Shown: positions 1 to 7,207 of the stretch, one piece after another
Layout: every line of letters starts with the position of its first letter
Position numbering within the stretch: position 1 is the first letter of the stretch
Origin: Lentisalinibacter sp964427415
Lineage (GTDB): Bacteria; Pseudomonadota; Gammaproteobacteria; Steroidobacterales; Woeseiaceae
Assembly: GCA_964427415.1 (NCBI GenBank)
Contig: CAYRUH010000011.1
Coordinates: forward strand, 27,761-91,760
Direction: 5' to 3'
Length of the DNA stretch: 64,000 bases
Program-made: the position numbers and the translations under genes
The notes under the pieces: generated by a model
The model's database searches: none
What the model saw: the letters and a program-made list of their open reading frames with translations, nothing else
What the model was told of the DNA's origin: nothing

Positions 1-98
1 GTGCGGCTTCGATCGAGCTGGATCAGGACACGCTGGATCGGCTGGACGGGATATTCCCCGGCCCGGGCGGCGAGGCGCCCGTGGCCTACGCCTGGTGA
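1..98 (+). CDS. Aldo/keto reductase, C-terminal end (partial)
   Basis: Only the last 31 codons are inside the window, read from base 3 to the TGA at 96-98. The peptide contains ELDQDTLDRLDGIFPGPG and ends in AYAW. This is the usual tail of aldo/keto reductases, where a helix 'ELs.edl..Ld.ifP.pG' closes the protein. The family reduces carbonyl groups with NADPH on a TIM barrel, but the catalytic Tyr/Lys/His/Asp lie outside the window. The assignment rests on the tail alone. The gene runs toward tsaC on the opposite strand and ends 9 bp from it. Confidence 0.5.
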   Translation, partial: AASIELDQDTLDRLDGIFPGPGGEAPVAYAW

Positions 99-107
99 GT
101 CCGGCCG

Positions 108-1058
108 TCAGGCTCGCGGCGCCGCCGCTCTCCGCAGCCGGTCGTTGATCGCCTCGCCGAGACCTTCTCCGGTTATCGGCATCACCGCGATGGTGTCCGC
201 GCCCGTGGCATCGAGTTCCCGCAGCATGTGGTAGAGGTTGGCCGCCGCCTCCACGGTATCCCCCGTCGGAGAGAGATTGGGGGTGGCCGGAGGTGCCTCC
301 GGGCCGAAGCCGAGCAGCACCTCGCCGGTACGCGCTTCGGTTGCCTGCAGGCGGACGGCGGCCCCGGGCGCGTAGTGAGAGGCCAGCTGGCCGGGCGCGG
401 TGACCATCTCCCGTTCCGGCTCGGCGAGGGGGCCCACGATCGCCGCGATGCGTTTCCTGTCAATCGCTCCCGGTCGCAGCAGCCGCGGCGGTTCGCCCGG
501 CAGCAGTGAGACAATGGTGGACTCGATGCCGGTCCTGCAGGGCCCGCCGTCCAGCACCAGCGCAACCGCGTGGCCGAGTTCGCGGGTGACGTCCCCGGCC
601 CGGGTGGGGCTCAGCCTGCCGGACGGATTGGCCGAAGGAGCGGATACCGGCCCCCCGAAAGCCTCGAGCAGCGCCTGGGCCACGGGGTGGGCGGGCACCC
701 GCAGGGCGATGGTGCCGAGGCCGGCGCGCGCGAGATCGCAGGTGCGCCCTGTCGCCGCCGCCGGCACCACCAGTGTCAGCGGACCGGGCCAGAACGCTTC
801 GGCCAGCGTGAGTGCGCGCTCGTCCAGTGTGCCTTCCCGGACGGCGACCTCCGCGCAGGCGACATGAGAGATCAGCGGGTTGAAGCGGGGCCGGCCCTTG
901 GCGGCGAAGATGCGGGCTACGGCTGCAGGGTTGGTCGCGTCGCCAGCCAGTCCGTACACAGTCTCGGTGGGCATGCCGACCAGGCCGCCGTCCCGAAGTA
1001 CCTGCGCCGCCCGGCGCACGGCGACGGGGCTACGGAGGACGGGGACTGACTGGCTCAT
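108..1058 (-). CDS. tsaC: L-threonylcarbamoyladenylate synthase (Sua5/TsaC type)
   Basis: Makes threonylcarbamoyl-AMP from threonine, bicarbonate and ATP for the t6A37 tRNA modification in the cytosol. At 316 aa it is the long Sua5 form. The N-terminal YrdC domain (about residues 10-200) shows GMPTETVYGLAGDA, the KGRPRFNPLI nucleotide-binding stretch and SAPSANPSGRLSPT. The C-terminal Sua5 domain follows the typical linker APGQLASHYAP. I placed the start at the ATG at 1058 (MSQSVPVLRSP). The upstream ATG at 1091 adds 11 residues that do not look conserved. It is transcribed alone, on the opposite strand to the aldo/keto reductase. Confidence 0.92.
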   Translation of the reverse strand: MSQSVPVLRSPVAVRRAAQVLRDGGLVGMPTETVYGLAGDATNPAAVARIFAAKGRPRFNPLISHVACAEVAVREGTLDERALTLAEAFWPGPLTLVVPAAATGRTCDLARAGLGTIALRVPAHPVAQALLEAFGGPVSAPSANPSGRLSPTRAGDVTRELGHAVALVLDGGPCRTGIESTIVSLLPGEPPRLLRPGAIDRKRIAAIVGPLAEPEREMVTAPGQLASHYAPGAAVRLQATEARTGEVLLGFGPEAPPATPNLSPTGDTVEAAANLYHMLRELDATGADTIAVMPITGEGLGEAINDRLRRAAAPRA

Positions 1059-1101
1059 CGGCAGTGAACTATGCGCTTGCGTACAGTGCAATGGCGGGAT
1101 T

Positions 1102-1707
1102 CTAGCCTGCGGACATCTCCTGCTGCGCGCTCAGCGTGACCTCGAACTCCACCACCACCTCGTTGCGCACGAATTCGGGATCCGCGAACTCGCCGGTGCC
1201 GACGTCGAAGCGCTGCCGGTCGATGCGGGTGCCGCCGGTCATCGTGAAGCGGCCCCGGGCGATGATCGCCTCACCTTCGGGGGTGAGTTCGTAGCGTATC
1301 GCCTGGGGCGCGGTGATACCTTTCAGCGAGAGCTCGCCGTCGGCGACGTACCCTTCGCCGTTACGGCGCACACCGGTGCTTTCCCAGACCGCCGTCGGGT
1401 ACCGCTTCACGGCGAAGAACTCCGTGCCCTTCAGGGTCTCGTCCCGGTCCCGGTTGTCGCTGTCGGCAGACATGAGCCCGACCGTCACGCGGATTTCGTG
1501 CTCCTCCGGTGCCTCGCCAGCCAGGCAGTAGCTCACCGCGAACTCACCGAAGCGGCCGGTAAAGCCGGTGTCTTCAACGGCGCCCGCGAAGGTGAGCTCG
1601 CCGGAAGACGCGTCGCCGAGGTAGCAACGTTGCTCGGCCGGAGCGGGCGCAGCCAGCAGGAGCGAAGCCGCGAGACCGGATGCCGTAAGCCTTATCCTCG
1701 TCATCAT
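1102..1707 (-). CDS. yceI: YceI-family periplasmic protein
   Basis: A 201-aa exported protein. The signal peptide is MMTRIRLTASGLAASLLLA ending near PAPA. The body has YceI features: an N-terminal strand followed by 'FAGAVEDTGFTGRFGEF', the central 'FFAVKRYPTAVWEST' strand pair and 'GELSLKGITAPQ'. YceI folds as a lipocalin-like barrel that binds an isoprenoid such as a polyprenyl quinone. Its exact role is unsettled. The cytochrome b561 gene just upstream on the same strand (1897-2451) is the classic partner of YceI, so the two probably work together in membrane redox or quinone handling. An in-frame ATG also occurs one codon later. Confidence 0.8.
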   Translation of the reverse strand: MMTRIRLTASGLAASLLLAAPAPAEQRCYLGDASSGELTFAGAVEDTGFTGRFGEFAVSYCLAGEAPEEHEIRVTVGLMSADSDNRDRDETLKGTEFFAVKRYPTAVWESTGVRRNGEGYVADGELSLKGITAPQAIRYELTPEGEAIIARGRFTMTGGTRIDRQRFDVGTGEFADPEFVRNEVVVEFEVTLSAQQEMSAG

Positions 1708-1896
1708 GGCCACATACTCACCCGTTTCCGCGTTCGGACGCAAAGATTTCCGCCGCGTGACGGCAGCATCCGGCAGTCGCTACCCGAATGACTGGCGCAC
1801 GAATCCGGCTGGCGCTGCTGGCGGACGAAGATCGACTCGACTGGGATGACCCGATAATCAACCACCTGCTCTACTTGGTGGCGGGCGATCGCCGTG

Positions 1897-2451
1897 CTAC
1901 TTCCGGAACGGCAGCATCCGCGTCAGTACGTCGTCGCGCAGCAGGAAGTGGTGGCGCAGCGCGGCGGCGGCGTGCACCGCCACCACCACCAGCAGCGCCT
2001 GGCCGAGGAACTCGTGCGCATCCTCGAATACATCCTCCAGACCCTCGTCGCTGGGCACCAGGTCCGGGATGTCGACGAGGCCGAAGAACTCCGCGCCGTA
2101 TCCGGCCGCAGAGGTGTAGGCCCAACCGCTCAGCGGGATCGCGAAGATGAGCGTGTACAGGGTCCAGTGCGAGACCGCGGCCGCAAACCGTTCCCAGCCG
2201 GGCATGGCCGGCGGAGTGGACGGCTGCCGGCTCACCAGCCGCCAGGCGAGCCGCAGGACCGCGAGCGCCAGTATGGTCATACCGATCGACTTGTGCTGAT
2301 TCACCAGGGCGAACTCGAGGCGCATGGAGTCGGCCTCGTCGATGCGCCAGGCCCACACGAACTGCAGCAGAATGGCCGCCACCACCAGCCAGTGGAGTAA
2401 CTGGGCGACCAGGCCGTAGGCCTTGTCAGTGTTGCGCAGCGGGACGGACAT
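1897..2451 (-). CDS. Cytochrome b561 (CybB type)
   Basis: A 184-aa inner-membrane di-heme cytochrome b with four predicted helices: LLHWLVVAAILLQFVW, SIGMTILALAVLRLAW, HWTLYTLIFAIPLSGW and FLGQALLVVVAVHAAAAL. His residues suited to heme ligation lie in helix 1 (LLHW), before helix 2 (NQHKSIG), in helix 3 (VSHWTLY) and in helix 4 (VHAAAALRHH). This matches the bacterial b561 pattern. Family members move electrons between the quinone pool and periplasmic partners such as superoxide. The gene precedes yceI in the same direction, with about 190 bp between them, a combination seen in many proteobacteria. Confidence 0.88.
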   Translation of the reverse strand: MSVPLRNTDKAYGLVAQLLHWLVVAAILLQFVWAWRIDEADSMRLEFALVNQHKSIGMTILALAVLRLAWRLVSRQPSTPPAMPGWERFAAAVSHWTLYTLIFAIPLSGWAYTSAAGYGAEFFGLVDIPDLVPSDEGLEDVFEDAHEFLGQALLVVVAVHAAAALRHHFLLRDDVLTRMLPFRK

Positions 2452-2586
2452 GTCAGGGACCGACTTTACCGCACGGCGCCGCCGACCGGTAAGCCGGCGC
2501 GCCGGCCCCGGGCCTGTCTCTCGTCTTTGCGCCGGCCCCCGGGATTGCTAATCTGGCACGACTGTCCCGCCGGAGAGCAAACGCCT

Positions 2587-3468
2587 ATGTCGGAAAACGG
2601 TACCTACACGCCGCCTCGGATCTGGACCTGGGACCAGGAGAGCGGCGGCCGCTTCGCGAAGATCAACCGGCCGGTGGCCGGCCCCACCCACGAGCAGGAG
2701 CTGCCGGTCGGGGAGCACCCGTTGCAGCTCTACTCGCTGGCGACGCCGAACGGCGTGAAGGTCACCGTGATGCTGGAGGAACTGCTGGCGGCCGGTCATG
2801 CCGGCGCCGAGTACGACGCCTGGCTGATCCGTATCGACGAGGGCCAGCAGTTCGGCAGCGGCTTCGTCGCGGTGAATCCCAACTCCAAGATTCCGGCGCT
2901 GCTGGATCGCAGCGCTTCGCCACCCGTGCGCATCTTCGAGTCCGGCGCCATCCTGCTCTACCTGGCCGAGAAGTTCGGCGCCTTCCTGCCGACGGAGTCG
3001 CCAGAGCGGGCCGAATGCCTGAGCTGGCTGTTCTGGCAGATGGGTAGCGCGCCTTTCCTGGGCGGCGGTTTCGGGCATTTCTATGCCTATGCGCCTGAGA
3101 AATACGAATACCCCATCAACCGTTACACGATGGAGGTGAAGCGCCAGCTGGACGTGCTGGACCGCCGGCTTGCGGACAACCGCTATCTCTGCGGCGACGA
3201 CTACACCATCGCCGACATGGCGGTCTGGCCGTGGTACGGCGCGCTGGCGGCCGGCAAGTTGTACGAGGCGGGCGAGTTCCTGGACGTGCAGTCGTATGAG
3301 CACGTTCAGCGCTGGACGCGGGAGATCTACGCCCGCGAGCCGGTACAGCGCGGCCGCATGGTCAACCGTGCCTGGGGCGACCCGGCCAGCCAGCTGCACG
3401 AGCGGCACAGCGCGGAGGACTTCGAGACCCGCACCCAGGCCAAGATTGGCGGCCCGGCGGATGAGTAA
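2587..3468 (+). CDS. yghU: Glutathione S-transferase, YghU/disulfide-bond reductase type
   Basis: A 293-aa protein close in length to E. coli YghU (288 aa). It has the family's N-terminal extension 'YTPPRIWTWDQESGGRFAKINRP' before the thioredoxin-fold domain. 'LQLYSLATPNGVKVTVMLEELL' contains the active-site TPNG loop. 'NPNSKIPAL' and 'FESGAILLYLAEKFG' are the glutathione-binding elements. The C-terminal helical domain includes 'YTIADMAVWPWYG'. Members bind two glutathiones and reduce disulfides. The ATG at 2587 was chosen because the YghU extension begins there. Confidence 0.88.
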   Translation: MSENGTYTPPRIWTWDQESGGRFAKINRPVAGPTHEQELPVGEHPLQLYSLATPNGVKVTVMLEELLAAGHAGAEYDAWLIRIDEGQQFGSGFVAVNPNSKIPALLDRSASPPVRIFESGAILLYLAEKFGAFLPTESPERAECLSWLFWQMGSAPFLGGGFGHFYAYAPEKYEYPINRYTMEVKRQLDVLDRRLADNRYLCGDDYTIADMAVWPWYGALAAGKLYEAGEFLDVQSYEHVQRWTREIYAREPVQRGRMVNRAWGDPASQLHERHSAEDFETRTQAKIGGPADE

Positions 3469-3579
3469 GGCGTCGACGCCGGCGGGCCAGCGCCAGCAGG
3501 CAGGCGGCGCCGTTATGCGAGGCGCTTAGACCCGGCACCCAGGGCGAGTCAGCGTTGCGGTCCCGCGCCATCGATCCCC

Positions 3580-4554
3580 TCAACCGGCCGCGTCGCGCGT
3601 CCTGCGCAGACGCTCCCGCCAGAAATCCGCGTTACGGATGCCGAGCTGCTCGGGGTCGAAGGTATAGCGCTCGACCCCGACCCGGCGCTGGCGTTCGTAA
3701 TCCCACAGGGCCGTCATGGCCGGATGGGCGCGGAAGAACAGGATCAGGATGGCGACGATGTTCAGCCATGCCATGAGCCCCACGCCGATCTCGCCGAGTC
3801 CCCAGGCGAGGCCCGCGGTGCGCACCGCGCCGTAGAACACAGAGGCCATCAGGACCAGTTTCAGGATGATGGGCTCGTAGGGGATGCGGAAGAAGCGGCG
3901 CAGGTATGCGACGTTGGTCTCCGCGATGTAGTAGTAGGCCAGCAGCGTCGTGAAGGCGAAGAAGAACAGCGCAACGGCGACGAAAGGCTTGCCGAGGCCG
4001 GTGGTGAGTTCGGCGCCGTTGCCGAAGGCCAGTTCCACGGCATTGCTGATGGCGTTCGACTGCACGCCGGGCAGCAGCAGGCCGGTGGCGATGATGGTGG
4101 TGACGGCGAATACCCAGGCATAGGCCTTCAGGCCCATCGCCTTCTCGATGTAGAAGGCCGGGCCGCCGCGGTACTCGCCCTCGTCGGCTTCCCTGTAGAT
4201 CTGGCCGAGGGCCGACTCGATGTAGGCGGTTGCAGAACCGAGGAAGGCGACCACCCACATCCACAGCACGGCGCCGGGGCCGCCGAAGCCGATCGCGGCC
4301 GCCACGCCGGCGATATTGCCGGTGCCGACCCGCCCGGACAGCGAGACGGTAAGGGCCTGGAAGGACGAGATGCCACGCCTGGACTCTCCGCAGGCGAACA
4401 GCAGCCGGATCATCTCGCTGAACAGCCGGACCTGCACGAAACGGGTCAGCACCGAGAACAACAGGCCGGCGCCGAGGCACAGGTAGACCAGGGGCGCGCT
4501 CCAGACGAATCCGTTGATCGCATCGACGATCCGCTGCACGCCGGGCTCCGGCAT
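3580..4554 (-). pseudogene. Sodium:alanine symporter (AGCS family) with a large internal deletion
   Basis: The reading frame is open, but the 324-aa product is about 150 residues shorter than AGCS symporters such as E. coli YaaJ (about 475 aa). The N-terminal half is normal, including SLSGRVGTGNIAGVA, the signature GGPGAVLWMWVVAFLGSAT, YRGGPAFYIEKAMG and GVQSNAISNAVELAFG. The C-terminal part is also recognisable (FAFTTLLAYYYIAETN and the last helices). The middle, which should carry the helices with the NEAGLGSAPIAHA motif, is absent near residue 180. The junction is in frame. A transporter missing these helices is unlikely to work, so I call it a decayed gene. A shortened functional form or an assembly collapse is possible. 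Confidence 0.6.
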
Positions 4555-4623
4555 TCTGCGAGTGAAGGCGGGATTCTATCCTGCCCGGACACCGGCTTGC
4601 GCGACGGGCAGGCCCCGCAGGTA

Positions 4624-4659
4624 TTGACAAACTTCTAATATGTCGATTATTCTCGACAT
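4624..4659 (+). promoter_or_regulatory. arsR promoter with overlapping ArsR-type operator
   Basis: A -35 TTGACA (4624-4629) and a -10-like TATTCT (4648-4653) are 18 bp apart. The imperfect palindrome ATGTCGATTATTCTCGACAT (4640-4659) covers the -10 and directly abuts the GTG start of arsR at 4660. The repressor would therefore occlude RNA polymerase. Transcription would begin at or next to the start codon, making the message essentially leaderless. Confidence 0.6.
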
Positions 4660-5055
4660 GTGGAAATAAAGACCGCAACCCGTTCGCTCGCTGCGCTCGC
4701 CCAGGAAAGCAGGCTGTCGACGTTCCGGCTGCTGGCCCGGGCCGGCGGCGCAGGGATGCCGGCCGGGGCCATCGCCGAGACACTCGGCATTCCCCACAAC
4801 ACGCTGTCGACCCACCTCGCCACCCTGGCGAATGCCGGGCTGATCCGCTCGAGGCGGGAGGGGCGCAGCATCATTTACAGTGTCGAATTTAACGGCACCC
4901 GCGCGCTGCTCGGCTTCCTGGTCGAAGACTGCTGCCAGGGTCCGCCGGAGGTTTGCACCCCGGTCCTGGACAGCGTGCTGGCGGATTGCTGCAGCCCCCT
5001 GCCCGAAGGAGAAATCAGCCATGAAACGCCTGCACGTCAATCTCAGTGTCGATGA
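4660..5055 (+). CDS. arsR: ArsR/SmtB-family metalloregulator
   Basis: A 131-aa winged-helix repressor. The DNA-binding segment is IAETLGIPHNTLSTHLATLANAGLIRSRREG, followed by the wing IIYSVEF. The usual CVC box of classical ArsR is absent. The C-terminal tail instead holds cysteines as CC, C and CC (VEDCCQGPPEVC...LADCC), as in ArsR proteins that bind As(III) or methylarsenite through C-terminal thiols. The GTG start follows the operator directly, with no ribosome-binding site. The 3' end overlaps arsI by 35 bp, so the two form an operon, and arsenical-controlled autoregulation is the natural inference. Confidence 0.85.
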   Translation: MEIKTATRSLAALAQESRLSTFRLLARAGGAGMPAGAIAETLGIPHNTLSTHLATLANAGLIRSRREGRSIIYSVEFNGTRALLGFLVEDCCQGPPEVCTPVLDSVLADCCSPLPEGEISHETPARQSQCR

Positions 5056-5443
5056 TCTCGATGCCTCCGTCCGCTTCTACTCCCGGCTGTTCGCGGCCAA
5101 GCCGGGCGTGCTGAAGCCCGACTACGCCCGCTGGATGCTGGAAGACCCGCGGGTGAACTTCGCCATCAGCACCCGGCAGCCCGGCCATGGCGTGAACCAT
5201 CTGGGCATCCAGGCCGAGGACGACGACGAACTGGCGGAGGTATACGAGCGCCTGCAGGAGGCGGGTGGCCCCGTCCTGAACGAGGGTGAGACCACCTGCT
5301 GTTACGCCCGCTCCACCAAGCAGTGGATCACGGACCCCCAGGGCGTGGCCTGGGAGACGTTTCTGACGCGGGGAGAGTCCGCGATCTACGGCCATGACCA
5401 CCCCGAGCGGGCAGAGGGATCCGCTGAACGTCCCTGTTGCTAA
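5021..5443 (+). CDS. arsI: ArsI/CadI-family VOC dioxygenase (C-As lyase)
   Basis: A 140-aa vicinal-oxygen-chelate protein. Metal ligands expected for the family are visible as His5 (RLHVNL), His60 (VNHLGIQ) and Glu112 (AWETF). The arsenic-binding vicinal pair is Cys93-Cys94 in TTCCYARSTKQW, and a second pair ends the protein (RPCC). ArsI uses Fe(II) and O2 to break the C-As bond of methylarsenite, giving less toxic As(III). The related CadI is a metal-induced homologue. Overlap with arsR supports arsenical detoxification. No arsenite efflux gene (arsB or acr3) lies nearby. Confidence 0.82.
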   Translation: MKRLHVNLSVDDLDASVRFYSRLFAAKPGVLKPDYARWMLEDPRVNFAISTRQPGHGVNHLGIQAEDDDELAEVYERLQEAGGPVLNEGETTCCYARSTKQWITDPQGVAWETFLTRGESAIYGHDHPERAEGSAERPCC

Positions 5444-5470
5444 GACCCGCGGTACGCGAGTCCGCTGCGC

Positions 5471-6949
5471 TCACACGGCGCCGCGACGCGCCTCGAGGTG
5501 CAGCCGGACTTCGTGCGCCTTCTCCTCGGTGATCGAGTAGGTGGAGATCACCCAGACCGCAACGGCCGAGGCTGCCGCCGGGATAAAGGCATCGCACAGC
5601 CGCATGAGATAGATGGCGCGCTCGGTCTGGTTGCCGCCCAGCTCGACGTCGAAGCCCGTCGCATTCAGAAGGAAACCGCTCGCCGCGAGCGCCGCGGCCA
5701 TGCCCAGCTTGACCACCCACCAGAAGATGGAGCCGTACATGCCTTCGCGCCGCTCGTAGGTGTTGACCTCGTCGGCGTCCACGACGTCGCAGATCATGGC
5801 GGGCATCAGAGTGAACAAGCCGCCGAGGCCGAACGCCATCAGCGGCGCCGGCAGGAGCAGCAGCCACGGCACCTCCGGGTTGTAGCAGACCCACTTCAGC
5901 GCGTAGCCCACCATGGACACCCCGATGGCGACAAAGAAGGCGCGCCGTTTGCCGATCCGCGTTCCGAGCCAGGTGATGAAGATGATGACCAGGAATGTCG
6001 ATATGGCGCCGAGCGTCCCCGAATAGCCGGCATACTTCGAACCAAGGTTGGTGTCGCCGCCGAAGACATAATAGATGATGACGTAGAACTGGAACGATGC
6101 GATCAGCATGAAACCGTTGAAGACAAGGAACGTCGCGATGCACAGCTTCACGAACGGCCTGAATTTCAATGAGATGGCGAAACCGCGGAAGAAGTCGAGC
6201 ATGCTGCGCACGAACGCACTGCCGGTGGCGGTGAGTTCGACCGCGGGATCGGCGTCGCCCAGGGCAGCCTCCTTGAAGCGCTCCCGCAGGAAGATGGCGG
6301 GCAGGATTCCGACGGAGGCCACGACAACGGCAATGATGATCGCGAGACCCGCGGCACCCTGCGCCATGTCGTCGAACCAGGCCTCGTTCTGCATGATCCA
6401 GAGGAACCACGGCGCCACCACGTAGGCGAGCTGGCCGATGAAGTTCTGAACGCCCATCAGCCGGGTGCGCTCGTGATAGTCGGGTGTGAGTTCGTAGCCG
6501 AGCGCCACCCATGGCGTGGCGAATACCGTGTAGGCGAGATAGAAGATCAGCGAACCGCTGAGGAAGTACCAGAAATAAAATGCGTCGCTCTTGCCCTCCG
6601 GCAGCTGCCACAGGATCGCGTAGATGATCGCAACCGCGATCGCGCCCACGAAGATGTACGGACGGCGGCGCCCCCACTTCGATTTCGTGTGGTCCGAGAT
6701 GTAGCCCATGAGGGGGTCGGTGATCGCATCTGTGAGTCGGGGCAGGGCGCCCAGCAGCCCCACGAGGGCCGGGTTCATGCCCAGGCCGAGGTTCAGAACG
6801 ATGATCATCCCGCCGATGGCCCCGGCCAGCAGATTATTGACGAATGCGCCCAGGCCGTAGATAAGCTTCAGCGGGAACGGGATCCGATCCCGCGGTGCGG
6901 TCTCGTAATGCGAGACTGGCGCGGTCTCCTGATGCGCGACGTCCGTCAT
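5471..6949 (-). CDS. GPH-family (MelB-like) sugar:cation symporter
   Basis: A 492-aa MFS-fold permease of the glycoside-pentoside-hexuronide family with about 12 membrane segments. N-terminal features are KLIYGLGAFVNNLLAG, 'PRLTDAITDPLMGYISDHT' and KSKWGRRRPYI. The Asp-rich helix 'LTDAITDP' and the following KxKWGRR(R/P) loop are GPH signatures. The GFGG..-type C-terminal half ends in a cytosolic tail. It should import glucan oligosaccharides with Na+ or H+. I chose the ATG at 6949 (MTDVAHQ), because the longer open frame upstream crosses the regulatory region. The gene is divergent from the GH3 gene, with a LacI-type operator between them. Confidence 0.85.
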   Translation of the reverse strand: MTDVAHQETAPVSHYETAPRDRIPFPLKLIYGLGAFVNNLLAGAIGGMIIVLNLGLGMNPALVGLLGALPRLTDAITDPLMGYISDHTKSKWGRRRPYIFVGAIAVAIIYAILWQLPEGKSDAFYFWYFLSGSLIFYLAYTVFATPWVALGYELTPDYHERTRLMGVQNFIGQLAYVVAPWFLWIMQNEAWFDDMAQGAAGLAIIIAVVVASVGILPAIFLRERFKEAALGDADPAVELTATGSAFVRSMLDFFRGFAISLKFRPFVKLCIATFLVFNGFMLIASFQFYVIIYYVFGGDTNLGSKYAGYSGTLGAISTFLVIIFITWLGTRIGKRRAFFVAIGVSMVGYALKWVCYNPEVPWLLLLPAPLMAFGLGGLFTLMPAMICDVVDADEVNTYERREGMYGSIFWWVVKLGMAAALAASGFLLNATGFDVELGGNQTERAIYLMRLCDAFIPAAASAVAVWVISTYSITEEKAHEVRLHLEARRGAV

Positions 6950-7004
6950 TCTTCTTCTTGCCCCCCCGGACAGCACAAAGCCATCATGAATATCGTGCGT
7001 CAAA

Positions 7005-7020
7005 TTGACAGCGCTGTCAA
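7005..7020. promoter_or_regulatory. LacI-type operator between permease and GH3 genes
   Basis: TTGACAGCGCTGTCAA is a perfect 16-bp palindrome with the central CG typical of LacI-family sites. On the plus strand its TTGACA can serve as a -35, with AATAAT (7029-7034) as -10 after 18 bp. It lies 56 bp upstream of the permease start and 188 bp upstream of the GH3 start, so one repressor could control both. Near-identical sites occur at 11022-11037 and 32096-32111. Confidence 0.75.
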
Positions 7021-7207
7021 ACAAGATCAATAATCGGGCTGTAAAAACGCGCATTAGAATCGCGCGATAATCCGCCCGGTTACAAACGGCCGGCCGCGGC
7101 AGTAGTCCGGGCCGCGCGTGGCGCAAGTGGCCGGCGATCGGCGGGCCGCCCGCCGGGATTATGCCCCGCAAATCGTGTCCAGACATAACGCTCCTGCGAG
7201 GTCTCCG

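Noticed and set aside
1..234. GTG ORF of 77 codons at the window start
   Set aside because: Its Arg/Trp-rich peptide is unlike any protein. The adjacent frame (3-98) gives a clear aldo/keto reductase tail.
4624..4629. TTGACAA upstream of arsR as a fourth LacI-type operator
   Set aside because: There is no matching TGTCAA half at the right spacing. It fits better as the arsR -35.
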